Positions 19,701 through 29,110 of a stretch of 54,261 bases of DNA are shown in pieces. Location: the NCBI GenBank assembly GCA_964480635.1, contig CAYZQE010000004.1, forward strand, positions 1 through 54,261. The letters run 5' to 3'. Within the stretch, counting starts at the first letter, position 1. The number at the start of each line of letters is the position of its first letter. The position numbers were made by a program, and so were the translations under genes. The DNA comes from CAYZQE01 sp964480635. Its GTDB lineage: Bacteria > Pseudomonadota > Gammaproteobacteria > GCA-001735895. The notes under the pieces are model-generated. The model worked only from the letters and a program-made list of their open reading frames with translations. It was not told the DNA's origin and searched no databases.

Positions 19701-22700
19701 GGTGATGTTGCTGCTAATTATATGGCTTCTGATGCTGAATTAGGTGCGTTAACGGTTAACTTTACAACGGGCACAAACTTAAACAATCATTATGTTCTTG
19801 ATTTGGTTAATAACACAGTTGAAATAACAGTAACGGCTTTAACCAAAATCAATAATGGTGATAACACGTTGGACATTATTAATTTGACTGTCACAGATTC
19901 TGGTTTGCTTACTAACTCAGCCGTTGACACCCCCAATGTTTTTGCAGGATCAAACCCTCCTACTTTTAATGAAGTAGCACAGTCCGTCAATGTTAATGAA
20001 GATAACTCAATAGATGTCACCTATTCGGCAAATGATACTGATAATAATAACGCTTTAATAGAGTGGACAGTGAGTACAGCACCTAACAGTGGCTCAGTTA
20101 GCATTATTGGCGGATCAACGGGTAATAGCGCTGTCTTTAGATATATTCCTAATAATAATTATAATGGTAGTGATACGTTTTCTGCTCAGGCTAGTTCTGC
20201 AGGAGCAGATATCAATATTGTCACTTCAATTAACATTGCAGCCATAAATGATATTCCTGTCGCCAATGACGATAGTGGATATTCAATTAATGAAGGGTCT
20301 TCCTCAACGACTCAAATTTCTCTAAGTAGCTTAATAACAGGTAATGATACGGATGCAGATGGTGATACCTTGACGGTCACTAATCTTAACTGTGGCATTA
20401 ATTGTTCAAGCGTTAATTCTAGCGCCACACACATCATATTTACTCATGATGGTAGTGAAACAAGTAGCGCTACATTCTTTTATACCGCCAATGATGGGAC
20501 AATCGATTCGAACATTGCAACAGTAACCATTGCAATAACGGGTCAAAATGATGCGCCAGTTGCGGATGATGACAGTGGTTTTAGTGCTATCAATGAAGGC
20601 GCAACTAGTACGACAGAAATTAGTGTTTCTAGCTTGTTATCGGGTGATGTCGATGCTGATGGTGATAGCTTAAGCGTTACGACTTTATTGTGTGTTAATA
20701 ACTGCTCTAACGTCACTATTAATGGGATCTACATAGCAATAACTCACGATGGGAGTGAGTCAACATCTGCCAGTTTTTCTTATACGGCTAATGATGGCAC
20801 AATCGACTCAAATATAGCGACGGTAACTATTGCAGTTATCCCTCAAAATGATGCACCCGTTGCAGATAACGACAATGGCTATAATCTTGCAGAAGGGGCA
20901 ACATCAACTACAGAAATTTCACTTACCAGCTTATTATTAGGTGATAGCGATGCAGAAGGTGACAGCTTAAGTGTGATAAATCTTGTCTGTGTCAGTCATT
21001 GCACGAGTGTTAGCAACAATGGTACACACATAGTGTTTCAACATGATGGTACAGAAACCTCTAGTGCATCATTTAGTTATACTGCAAATGATGGAGCAAT
21101 CGATTCAAACATTGCGATTGTGACCATTAATATTAATGCTATTAATGATACGCCGCTCGCAGATAATGATAGCGGCTATACCATTAATGAATCGGCTACA
21201 AGTAATACTGAAATTAGTCTGTCTAGTTTATTAGCCGGAGATACCGATGGTGATGGTGATACTTTAATCGTCACTAATTTAACCTGTGTATTAAATTGTA
21301 GTTCAATCAGTTCAAATGCAACGCATGTCTTGTTTCAACATGACGGCAGTGAAACAACATCAGCTAGTTTTTCTTATACGGCTAATGATGGAACAATAGA
21401 TTCAAATGTCGCCATCGTTAGTTTAATTATTACACCACAAAATGATGCACCAATAGCGACTAATGATTCTGGTTATACTTTACTAGAGGGTGCAACCAGT
21501 ACCAATCAAATTAGTTTAGTTGGGCTATTAACGAATGATAGTGATGCTGAAAACGCTATATTATCCGTTACTAATTTAACCTGTGCCCTTAACTGTACTA
21601 ATATATCTGTAAGCGGCATTTATATTATTTTTCAACACGATGGTAGCGAAACATCCACCGCATCGTTTACGTATACGGCAAATGATGGAACAGTAAACTC
21701 TAACATTGCCACAGCCACTATCTCAATAACTGCTGTCAATGATGCACCAGACATTACTGAAGGAAATAACACCACTATTTCTATGAGTGAGGATTCATCA
21801 CCAAATACATTTAATCTCACCTTAAATGCTACGGATAATGAAAACGATAACTTGACATGGAACATTAGTGACAATGCTAATAATGGTGTTGCTTCAATTA
21901 GTAGCGGTACTGGGTCTAGCCAAATTATTAATTATATTCCAAGTGCAAACTTTAGTGGTACAGACAACTTTATTGTTCAAGTGAGTGATTCTTCGTTAAG
22001 CGATACCATTACGGTTAATGTCACCATTGCTCCCATCAATGATATGCCTGTGATCACTCAAGTCAGTGATCAAACGCTATTAGAAGGGGACACTTTAACA
22101 TTTACTGCATCGGTCACTGATATTGATGCCACTGATTTGAATGATGGCTTGGGCAGCTTGACTTGGTCTATTACATCGGGGAATGATGGGTCAATGACTC
22201 TTTCGAATGTTGGTCTATTTGAATGGACTGTTCCGATAACTGAGCAGTTTAATAGAGCCGTAGCCATTGAACTGACAGTAACAGATGGCTTAGAAAACGG
22301 CACCAGTGCAGCGACTACGAGCTTTACTTTAACCGTTAATCCTGTTGATGATGATAGTGATGGCGTTGCTAACTATAATGATTTTTGCCCAGCTGTTGCT
22401 GACAGCAGCAATACAGATAGTGATGGAGATGGGACAGCTGGTACCGATATAGATGCCAACGATAATATTGGTGGCGACGCATGTGACTTGGATGATGATA
22501 ACGATGGAATGCCAGATACTTTTGAAGATGCTAATCAGCTCGATTCCAAAGATGCGAGTGATGCTGCCACAGACTTTGATGGTGATGGTGTTAGCAATCT
22601 TAACGAATTCCTTGCGGGTACAAGCCCTCTATTAGCCACTTTAAATATTAGTTCAACTGGATACCTTACTGCTTATCAATTGGTTGAGCCTGATCCCACA

Positions 22701-24221
22701 TTATTTCATACCGATGCGACGTTAATTTTTGCTGATAACTATGGCCCTTATCGGCCTGGAACACATATAATCAGGTGGCAAGTTTCTAATGTGACAACGT
22801 TTAATTTAGGGACTGTTGAACAGGTACTCAATGTTAATCCATTAGTCAGTTTAAGTGCGGATCAACAAACAGCGGAGGGTGCCACAGCCGTCGTAACTGC
22901 TAGCATAAATGGTGATGCGGTAAATTATCCCGTTGTCGTTAATTATTCGATCACAGGTACATCCGATAGTAGTGATCATAATGCTCAAGATGGCGTCATT
23001 ATGATCACTACTGGAAACGCAGAACAATCTGTTAGTTTTAATGTATTTACTGATTCGATAGTGGAAGGATCTGAAACCGTAATTTTTACCATCGACAGTG
23101 TTAATAATGCTGTAAAAAGCCTTCAAGATTCACATACGTCTACTATTTTAGAAGGCAATGTAAACCCCAAAATAACAGTAACATTGAGTCAAAATGGATT
23201 GCCTATTTCTAGCGCATATATTGCTGATGGCGACATCACTGTATCAGTAACGATTGAAGACCCTAACAGTTTGCAAAACCATACAATTAGTTGGCTTGGT
23301 TCTGATAGTTTGCTTGCAGCTCCATCTGATACAGTCACTTCAACATGGGTTTATACGCCAACAATTTCTGGCAGTTATAAAGTTGTACTGAATGTGGCAG
23401 ACAATGGCTCACCCAGTTTAAATGCAAGTATTAATACATTTTTAGTTATTTCCAGTAAGGCAATCCCAATCCTTTTACTAACAGATGATTCTGATGGTGA
23501 TGGCATTGATGATATGACTGAAGGTTATGATGATTCTGATAATGACGGTGTGCCTGATTATCTTGATAATATCAACTTAAGTCATTTACAAGTCGATCAA
23601 ACAATCGATGATAAATCATCTCTCGTGCTTCAAACTGAAAGTGGTTTAATCTTAAAAATTGGTAATATTGCAAGAGTATCAGAGACCTCAGGTACTGTAA
23701 TCACTGACAATGAGATTGAAAAATTTGGTAGCGCCAATGGCAGTTCTGTTAGTAATTTTACAGACACATATGTGCATATTGGTGGTGTCTATGATTTTGT
23801 AATCAATAATTTAATTCCAGGTTCATCGGCACACCTTGTCATCCCATTACAAATTGCTATTCCTAAAAATGCTGTCTATCGAAAATACACAGCGACCAAT
23901 GGATGGAACAATTTCATCATCAATGCAAACAACCAAGTTTACAGTGCTGCTGGTAACAATGGTGCCTGTCCAGAACCCCTGAGCAGTGAATATAAAGTTG
24001 GATTAAATTATTTAGATACTTGTTTACAATTAAAAATTGAAGATGGCGGAGAAAATGATCAAGATAATACAGCTGATGGTCGTATAATTGATCCTGGCGT
24101 TATTAGTTTTCAAGCATTAAAGGCAGAGGAAGAAGACATAGTAGAAGAGGGTGGTGAAATACCTTTCTGGTTAATTTTAATGCTTAGTTTGTTGCTGTTA
24201 AGAAAAACAAATAATAAATAA
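16762..24221 (+). CDS. giant secreted cadherin/Ig-like repeat protein with N-terminal CxxCH and C-terminal sorting signal
   Basis: About 2,434 residues once the false gap is collapsed. An N-terminal signal peptide ends near FVSA-YP. An N-terminal domain carries CTSCH at residues 60-64, a c-type haem motif, and resembles the choice-of-anchor V type. Eleven cadherin/VCBS-like repeats of 98-100 residues lie in two blocks, separated by two different beta-sandwich domains. Then come further cadherin-like domains, thrombospondin-3-type calcium repeats (DSDGDGT, DLDDDNDGMPD, DFDGDGVSN), a Calx-beta-like domain, a second DSDGDGIDD patch, a choice-of-anchor U-like domain, and a C-terminal GGEIPFWLILMLSLLLLRK tail like a GlyGly-CTERM. 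It is probably surface-anchored, calcium-stiffened and adhesive. The frame opens with TTG at 16756, but the ATG at 16762 is the likelier start. It is followed after one base by the barrel gene. Confidence 0.85.
17707..21743 (+). repeat. eleven coding tandem repeats of about 297 bp in two blocks
   Basis: Block 1 has units starting near 17707, 18007, 18304, 18601, 18898 and 19195 (the last contains the N gap). Block 2 has units starting near 20253, 20553, 20853, 21150 and 21447. Each unit encodes the order ADNDSGYTINEGA, ISLASLLSGD, an acidic calcium-type loop, L-x-C-x3-C, H-D-G-S-E-T, FTYTANDG, and ITPQND. All eleven keep the C-x3-C pair and a His 14 residues after the second Cys. Units differ at many silent and replacement sites, so the array is old but still recombination-prone. 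Confidence 0.9.
19304..19403. other. assembly gap of 100 N, probably artefactual
   Basis: The 55 bases before the gap (19249-19303) are identical to the 55 bases after it (19404-19458). Removing the 100 N and one copy (155 bases) rejoins the two halves in one frame and restores a normal repeat unit. This fits two contigs sharing a k-mer overlap that the scaffolder padded. One or more additional identical repeat units could instead be missing here. Confidence 0.85.
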
Positions 24222-24222
24222 T

Positions 24223-25491
24223 ATGTGTAAAAATAATTATCTAAAACCCATATGGGTAATCGTTTTAGTAAGCTTTTGTTTAAACCCTGTTTACGCAGAA
24301 CAGTATGGGCCTATAACCAGTAAAGATACACTTTGGTCAATTGCCAGTAAGCATAAACCAAAATCTATGACTGTTCTTCAATACATAGATCAGCTTTTTA
24401 AAATTAATCCACATGCTTTTAAAAATAATAATGTAAATCTAATTATTGAGGGGAGCACTATCGAATTACAAAAGAAACCCATTATAAAGTTCAAAAAAAA
24501 ATTCGTAGTAGAAAACAAACCTAAAACAAACTTTAAACCCCCTATAACAATGGTAAAGCCTTTGACTGCAATGACTGTAGTTCAAATGCCTAATCTCATT
24601 AATAAGGATTCTGCTGTAAAAGTTAGAGCACCTTTAACAGTAACGAATCAATCCACAAAAATAACAATACTGAAAAAAAAGCCTAAAAAGAAAGAGATGC
24701 TCCTTACTTATAGCTATGATATTTCTAGCAGTTATGACGATAATTTACGTTTAGCACAATACAAAAGAGATATTAGAGATGATGTTATATTGCATGGGAT
24801 ATTCAAAATAGACACCTTTTTGAGAGCAGGTAATTTCAGTAAATTAAAATTAGGGGTGTCTATACAACATAATAAACATAGTACGTTTACGTTATTAGAT
24901 AACACCCAATACAGCCTAAATACTCGTTATATTTTTTCGACTGGCTCAAGTTATTCATCATCATTACACATTCTAAAATTAGATATTGGTGGCATTGAAT
25001 CATCATCAGAAATGCGCAAAGCAAATATTTTAAAGATTGGTTACGATATAAATAAACGCATCAGCAATAAAATAGTTTTAACAACTGGGCTTCAATTCCA
25101 ACAAAATGATTCGCAAAGTAAAGTATTTGACACTGATAAAATAAGCGCCTTTATTAATTTTGATTTTGGCTTAACTCGAAGGCATTTAATCTATAGCACA
25201 TACCACTTTATATCTGGTGATGTTGTTTCTAGCTCGACACCCTCTTTAAAGGTTGTCAATGCGGCCACCGAAATTGAAGCTGATGACGCCTTTGGTGGCA
25301 GTAACCTGAATCAATTTGCTTATAAAATTGAGTCAAAATCACAGGTTATTACACTAGGTTATAACTATTTTAAATCGCGCAAATTATCATTCGATATTTC
25401 AGCTCGGTTTATCTCAAGTAAATCTAATGAAAATTCATCAATATATTATGATCGAACCATTATAAGAGCAGGGATATTAGGGCGTTTTTAA
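24223..25491 (+). CDS. outer-membrane beta-barrel protein with N-terminal FimV/LysM-like domain
   Basis: A 422-residue protein. A signal peptide (residues 1-25, ending VYA-EQ) is followed by YGPITSKDTLWSIASKHKP, very like the peptidoglycan-binding LysM-type N-terminus of FimV. Then comes a basic, Lys/Pro-rich linker (about residues 85-155). From about 160 alternating polar/hydrophobic strands continue to a terminal Phe (AGILGRF), typical of an outer-membrane barrel of roughly 12-14 strands. Such a layout could tie the cell wall to the outer membrane and provide an export or anchoring pore. It starts one base after the giant protein's stop and ends exactly where the next gene starts, so the three are surely cotranscribed. 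No named family is assigned to the barrel. Confidence 0.78.
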   Translation: MCKNNYLKPIWVIVLVSFCLNPVYAEQYGPITSKDTLWSIASKHKPKSMTVLQYIDQLFKINPHAFKNNNVNLIIEGSTIELQKKPIIKFKKKFVVENKPKTNFKPPITMVKPLTAMTVVQMPNLINKDSAVKVRAPLTVTNQSTKITILKKKPKKKEMLLTYSYDISSSYDDNLRLAQYKRDIRDDVILHGIFKIDTFLRAGNFSKLKLGVSIQHNKHSTFTLLDNTQYSLNTRYIFSTGSSYSSSLHILKLDIGGIESSSEMRKANILKIGYDINKRISNKIVLTTGLQFQQNDSQSKVFDTDKISAFINFDFGLTRRHLIYSTYHFISGDVVSSSTPSLKVVNAATEIEADDAFGGSNLNQFAYKIESKSQVITLGYNYFKSRKLSFDISARFISSKSNENSSIYYDRTIIRAGILGRF

Positions 25492-27942
25492 ATGATAAAA
25501 AAAAATAAATCATTCTTGTTGAATTATTTCCAAGCAGGAAAACTATGTGTATTAATCGGGATTGTCGGATTAATGAGTTCTTGCTCTAACGAAACTGACT
25601 ATGTTGGATTTGATAAATCAATCAGTCAAAGTACACCCGATAGTTATTTTCAGTTTTTTAATCAACAATCACGATTAGCAGCAGGTTTTTATCAGATTAT
25701 CGTTGCTAGCAATGCAACAGGTTCATCAGCTTCTTTTGTATTAACGATCGAAAAAAATAATGGTGAAGCGAAACAAATCATTAATGATCAGTGGACGAAT
25801 TCTGCTGGAGCCAGCACCACGCCATGGACAACGTGCGCTGGAGTTACAACAAATTATTGTGTTGACCTTACATTGCAAGATGCTAGTGGCGTCACAATAA
25901 GCTTAGAGTCATCGGAAGACACCATTCTGTATCTTGTTAATAAACACAGTTCACCCACATTGATAAGCAGCCGAAATCAACATGGAGCGGGACAGAAAGA
26001 AATAATTAGCTATAGCCCTGCTCAAATTGGTGAAACAGCATATTCTCAAGCCTATAACAATGCAGTGGATAGCAGCAACCAAAGAGATACGCTACAAAAA
26101 TACACACAATTACATGGGTTTGGTGGCGATGATGAAGTGCATGTTACCTTTAGAGATACCAAAGACTTAGGTTATGGACGTGATATGTATATGCGTTCTT
26201 ACCACAGCCCAGATTGTGGTGGGCAGCAAGTAACCGCTTTTTATGTGCGCAATTTTAAAGTCGATGTCGTTGATGGAATATCTTACGGAAAACTAAATTT
26301 AGATGCCGCTATAGACAATAATTTAAACCATCACTTCGGGTCAAACGCGATTGAGTTTTCTAAAGGTTTTGATTCATTAGGCGAAACATGTGCTGATGAA
26401 CCTTATAACCGTTTTTTTACTTATAAATCAGATTACTCCAGCCAAAATTCAGCACATGTCCGATTGGACCAAATAGATTTAGATGGGCGAGGGGACAAAG
26501 CTATGCCTCAACCTTGTATTTCATGTCATGGCGGCAAAGCACGGCCTTTAGATCGATTTGGTCGTTTTGTTACAATTAATTTAAATGACTCGCAAAATCA
26601 AATAGGTGATACCAAATCTAGGCTACAAGCTTTTGAACTAAATACATTTGAATATTCATCTGTCTTGGGGTTTAAACGAAGTGATATTGAAGAAAAACTA
26701 AGGTTATTAAACAGCGCTGTTTTTTGTACTTACGCTGGTAGCGCAGGGCATGCAGCTTGTGCTGATTTTGGTGATGGTCAAGCAGTTCAGCTAGACGATG
26801 GTGAATGGAACGGTGATTTCGCTAGAGATGTTTTAGATGGTGCATATAATCATCAAATTGATACTGTTAATACTTCATATTCTAAAGGGTACGTTCCGGT
26901 TGGCTGGCAGCCGAGCGTAGTCAATAATATACCTGAAGGCGCAGATACATTATTTGTTGATGTTATCAATCCAAATTGCTTCGTATGTCATGGTAAACGT
27001 GGCTCTTCATTGGGTACCGAAAGTAATGTTAAGGGAGAGGGAAAAGATGTCGATTTTAGTTCTTGGTCTAAATTTATTGGTCATGCAGAACAAATCAAAC
27101 GATTAGTTTATGAAGAAGGCCGGATGCCACTGAGCCTCTTAAACTATAACAACTTTTGGGAAGATAACTCTAAACCAAACTTACTGGCTACATTCATAGC
27201 ACCTCACGTTCAAGATATTACTCAATATTTAGACTCCACTAACAATATGCTACAGCCCGGGTTACCCGTCGCTAGAGCGGGCGTTGATCGCGTCACTAAA
27301 ACAAATGCTCCCATTAGCTTAAATGCGATATCCAGTCTATTTAGTGATTCATTTTCTTGGGATGTGATTTCTAGACCTCTTGGTGCAATTACTCAACTAT
27401 CTAGCCAAACTAACTCATTAATTTCATTTGAAGCCGACATGATTGGTAACTACACCATACAACTGACGGCAGTAAACAGTGAATCAAGCCGTTCAGATAC
27501 TGACTTAATGACTATTTTAATTGATGACACCTTAGCAAAAGAGCCCAGAGACTTATCATTTTATAATGATATAACAGGAGAATTACTAAACTGTTCAAAC
27601 CAATGTCATTCAGCAACAGCAACAGAAACTATTAATGGTATCCCTGTATGGTGGGTAACTGACAATCTTCAAACAACAGCACCACCCTTAGATAATACTG
27701 ACACCCCCGCTTTAGGTTTTTATGAGCTTATTAGAGCTCGAATAAATTTAAATGATATAGAAAATAGTTTGTTACTAAAAAAACCCTCTAACAATCATCA
27801 CTTTGGTGGTTTAAGGTTCGGTTTTCAAGATACTGAAAGTGTTGGCTCTCCTTTACGTGCTTCGTATGACCGATTTGTAAATTGGATTTCAGAAGGTGCT
27901 GTCTGTGGTGGCACACCATTACAATGTCCTTATGAAGAATAA
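25492..27942 (+). CDS. outer-membrane lipoprotein with CxxCH haem-type motifs and a PKD-like domain
   Basis: An 816-residue protein with a lipoprotein signal (lipobox MSSC) followed by SNETD, so outer-membrane sorting is expected. Haem-c-type motifs are CISCH at residues 342-346, CFVCH at 496-500, and an unusual C-x3-CH (CSNQCH) at 701-706. A PKD/Ig-like segment spans about residues 598-680 (from LPVARAGVDRV to MTILIDD). The N-terminal third is beta-rich and unrecognised. The C-terminus has NHHFGGLRFGF and a Cys pair. If haems are attached it is a di- or trihaem cytochrome. It abuts the barrel gene without spacing and ends the operon. Substrate and electron partners are unknown. Confidence 0.78.
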   Translation: MIKKNKSFLLNYFQAGKLCVLIGIVGLMSSCSNETDYVGFDKSISQSTPDSYFQFFNQQSRLAAGFYQIIVASNATGSSASFVLTIEKNNGEAKQIINDQWTNSAGASTTPWTTCAGVTTNYCVDLTLQDASGVTISLESSEDTILYLVNKHSSPTLISSRNQHGAGQKEIISYSPAQIGETAYSQAYNNAVDSSNQRDTLQKYTQLHGFGGDDEVHVTFRDTKDLGYGRDMYMRSYHSPDCGGQQVTAFYVRNFKVDVVDGISYGKLNLDAAIDNNLNHHFGSNAIEFSKGFDSLGETCADEPYNRFFTYKSDYSSQNSAHVRLDQIDLDGRGDKAMPQPCISCHGGKARPLDRFGRFVTINLNDSQNQIGDTKSRLQAFELNTFEYSSVLGFKRSDIEEKLRLLNSAVFCTYAGSAGHAACADFGDGQAVQLDDGEWNGDFARDVLDGAYNHQIDTVNTSYSKGYVPVGWQPSVVNNIPEGADTLFVDVINPNCFVCHGKRGSSLGTESNVKGEGKDVDFSSWSKFIGHAEQIKRLVYEEGRMPLSLLNYNNFWEDNSKPNLLATFIAPHVQDITQYLDSTNNMLQPGLPVARAGVDRVTKTNAPISLNAISSLFSDSFSWDVISRPLGAITQLSSQTNSLISFEADMIGNYTIQLTAVNSESSRSDTDLMTILIDDTLAKEPRDLSFYNDITGELLNCSNQCHSATATETINGIPVWWVTDNLQTTAPPLDNTDTPALGFYELIRARINLNDIENSLLLKKPSNNHHFGGLRFGFQDTESVGSPLRASYDRFVNWISEGAVCGGTPLQCPYEE

Positions 27943-28016
27943 AAGTCTGCTAACAACTGCTTCTTAACTATTTACTTTAATGGATGTTAAAACTAAAGAC
28001 TGAACCATGTTTTTTT

Positions 28017-28030
28017 ACTTTACATAATAG
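28017..28030 (+). repeat. left 14-bp half-site matching the XerD arm of the dif-like site
   Basis: ACTTTACATAATAG here is repeated exactly at 28927-28940, where it forms the XerD arm and first half of the centre of a dif-like site. After these 14 bases the left copy diverges (TTGATCATC) and has no recognisable XerC arm, although GCATAAG occurs 16 bases further on. Together the two copies bracket the toxin-antitoxin genes as direct repeats 910 bp apart. Confidence 0.6.
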
Positions 28031-28070
28031 TTGATCATCTTGAATTGCATAAGAATATTTGACTCTAATT

Positions 28071-28101
28071 ATTTAGACTAGTAATCTGGTCTAAATATAA
28101 T
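28071..28101 (+). promoter_or_regulatory. promoter and likely autoregulatory operator of the toxin-antitoxin operon
   Basis: An 8-bp inverted repeat, ATTTAGAC (28071-28078) and GTCTAAAT (28089-28096), with a 10-base spacer overlaps a promoter-like pair. A perfect TATAAT lies at 28096-28101, and TTAGAC, 17 bases upstream at 28073-28078, serves as a weak -35. Phd/YefM antitoxins repress their own operon by binding such palindromes, so this is the expected operator. It lies 14 bases before the antitoxin start. Confidence 0.6.
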
Positions 28102-28115
28102 ATTAGAGATAAGCA

Positions 28116-28355
28116 ATGTTAGAAGAAGTAGGGTCTTATGAGGCCAAAACTAAATTACCTGAAATACTAAGAAGAGTTGAATCAGGCGAGTCATTTACAA
28201 TAACTAATAGAGGTAAGCCAATTGCGGATCTGATCCCGAGTCATTCAAATGATAAATTGAAGGCTAAATCAGCCATTCAAAATATTTTAAAGGCAAAAAA
28301 AAATAAAGTATCTGATTCAGTGCTTTACAGTCTAAAAGAAGAAGGGCGTAAATGA
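28116..28355 (+). CDS. Phd/YefM-family type II antitoxin
   Basis: A 79-residue protein. The N-terminal DNA-binding Phd/YefM domain is clear: GSYEAKTKLPEILRRVESGE, then FTITNRGKPIADLIP. The C-terminal 25 or so residues are charged and helical, suited to wrapping the toxin. It neutralises the downstream PIN-domain toxin and should repress the operon through the palindrome just upstream. Its TGA stop overlaps the toxin ATG by 4 bases (ATGA), the usual coupling in these modules. Confidence 0.9.
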   Translation: MLEEVGSYEAKTKLPEILRRVESGESFTITNRGKPIADLIPSHSNDKLKAKSAIQNILKAKKNKVSDSVLYSLKEEGRK

Positions 28356-28777
28356 TTGGTTTTGTTTTAGATAATTCTGTTTCTATGCGTTGGTTGTTAC
28401 CAAGTGAAGATAATTCAGCTCAAAATTATTCTGAAAATGTACTTAAGAGCATGATAAGTGTTGGTGCGTTAACTCCTAACCTATGGCACCTAGAAGCTAC
28501 CAACGTTCTATTAGGTGCTGAAAAAAGAGGCGAAGTTGGTTTAGGTGAGATTGAAGGGTTTATATCTCAACTTGAAAGCTTACCCATCCATGTTGATACT
28601 TTAACAGCACACCAATCTTTTACTAAAATATTGGCTCTATCACGAGAGTACAACCTTAGTAGCTATGATGCTTCTTATCTTGAGTTGGCTTTACGTCAAG
28701 GGCTTCCAATATCGTCTTTAGATAACAAATTAGTAAACGCCTCAAAACAAGCTGGAGTCGATTTATATTTAAGGTAA
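28352..28777 (+). CDS. PIN-domain toxin, VapC-type ribonuclease
   Basis: A 141-residue PIN-domain protein. The four acidic metal ligands of the family are in place: Asp7 (FVLDNSV), Glu48 (WHLEATN), Asp106 (SSYDASYLELA) and Asp124 (SSLDNKL). VapC-type toxins are magnesium-dependent ribonucleases that cleave tRNA or rRNA when the antitoxin is lost. It appears intact. The gene pair is enclosed by the dif-like site and its half copy, so it may be the cargo of a small Xer-dependent element or serve to stabilise that locus. Confidence 0.9.
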   Translation: MIGFVLDNSVSMRWLLPSEDNSAQNYSENVLKSMISVGALTPNLWHLEATNVLLGAEKRGEVGLGEIEGFISQLESLPIHVDTLTAHQSFTKILALSREYNLSSYDASYLELALRQGLPISSLDNKLVNASKQAGVDLYLR

Positions 28778-28926
28778 GAATATTTTATCCGTTTTTGATG
28801 AACTCTAATTTTCAGACCATAATAAATCTATCTAGATCTCTACAGCCGCTAACTAATATAATGCCAATATTTTTTTACTCACACTGATTTCTAAATAGGA
28901 ATTGGGGAATGATGAGATAATACACA

Positions 28927-28954
28927 ACTTTACATAATAGGTATTATGCGCATA
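28927..28954. other. dif: dif-like XerC/XerD recombination site
   Basis: Read on the minus strand: XerC arm TATGCGCATAA, 6-base centre TACCTA, XerD arm TTATGTAAAGT. Compared with the E. coli dif sequence as I remember it, 9 of 11 bases match in each arm, and the inner core (TGCGCATAA, six bases, TTATGT) is exact. Each chromosome normally has one dif, in the replication terminus, where XerCD resolve dimers. The rest of the 333-base gap (28778-29110) shows no ORF of note; TATAAT at 29076-29081 is a possible fadI -10. Confidence 0.7.
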
Positions 28955-29110
28955 AGTAATGTACAAGGCGCAAGTATCGTATTTGAGCAAAACAGAAATT
29001 GTGTTTCATTGTTTATTTAACCAACGTCTAACAATATCGAAATTTAGTCTTTCAGTGTTTTAAATATAAACGTCTATAATTTAACTACTACAATAACTAA
29101 AGAAAATATA

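Noticed and set aside
17707..21743. Regularly spaced repeats considered as a CRISPR array or non-coding satellite
   Set aside because: The units are about 297 bp, fully coding in one frame, and diverge mostly like protein repeats; there are no short identical repeats with unique spacers.
28778..29110. tRNA or other stable RNA in the gap before fadI
   Set aside because: No cloverleaf-like pairing or conserved T-loop sequence; the only clear structure is the dif-like site.
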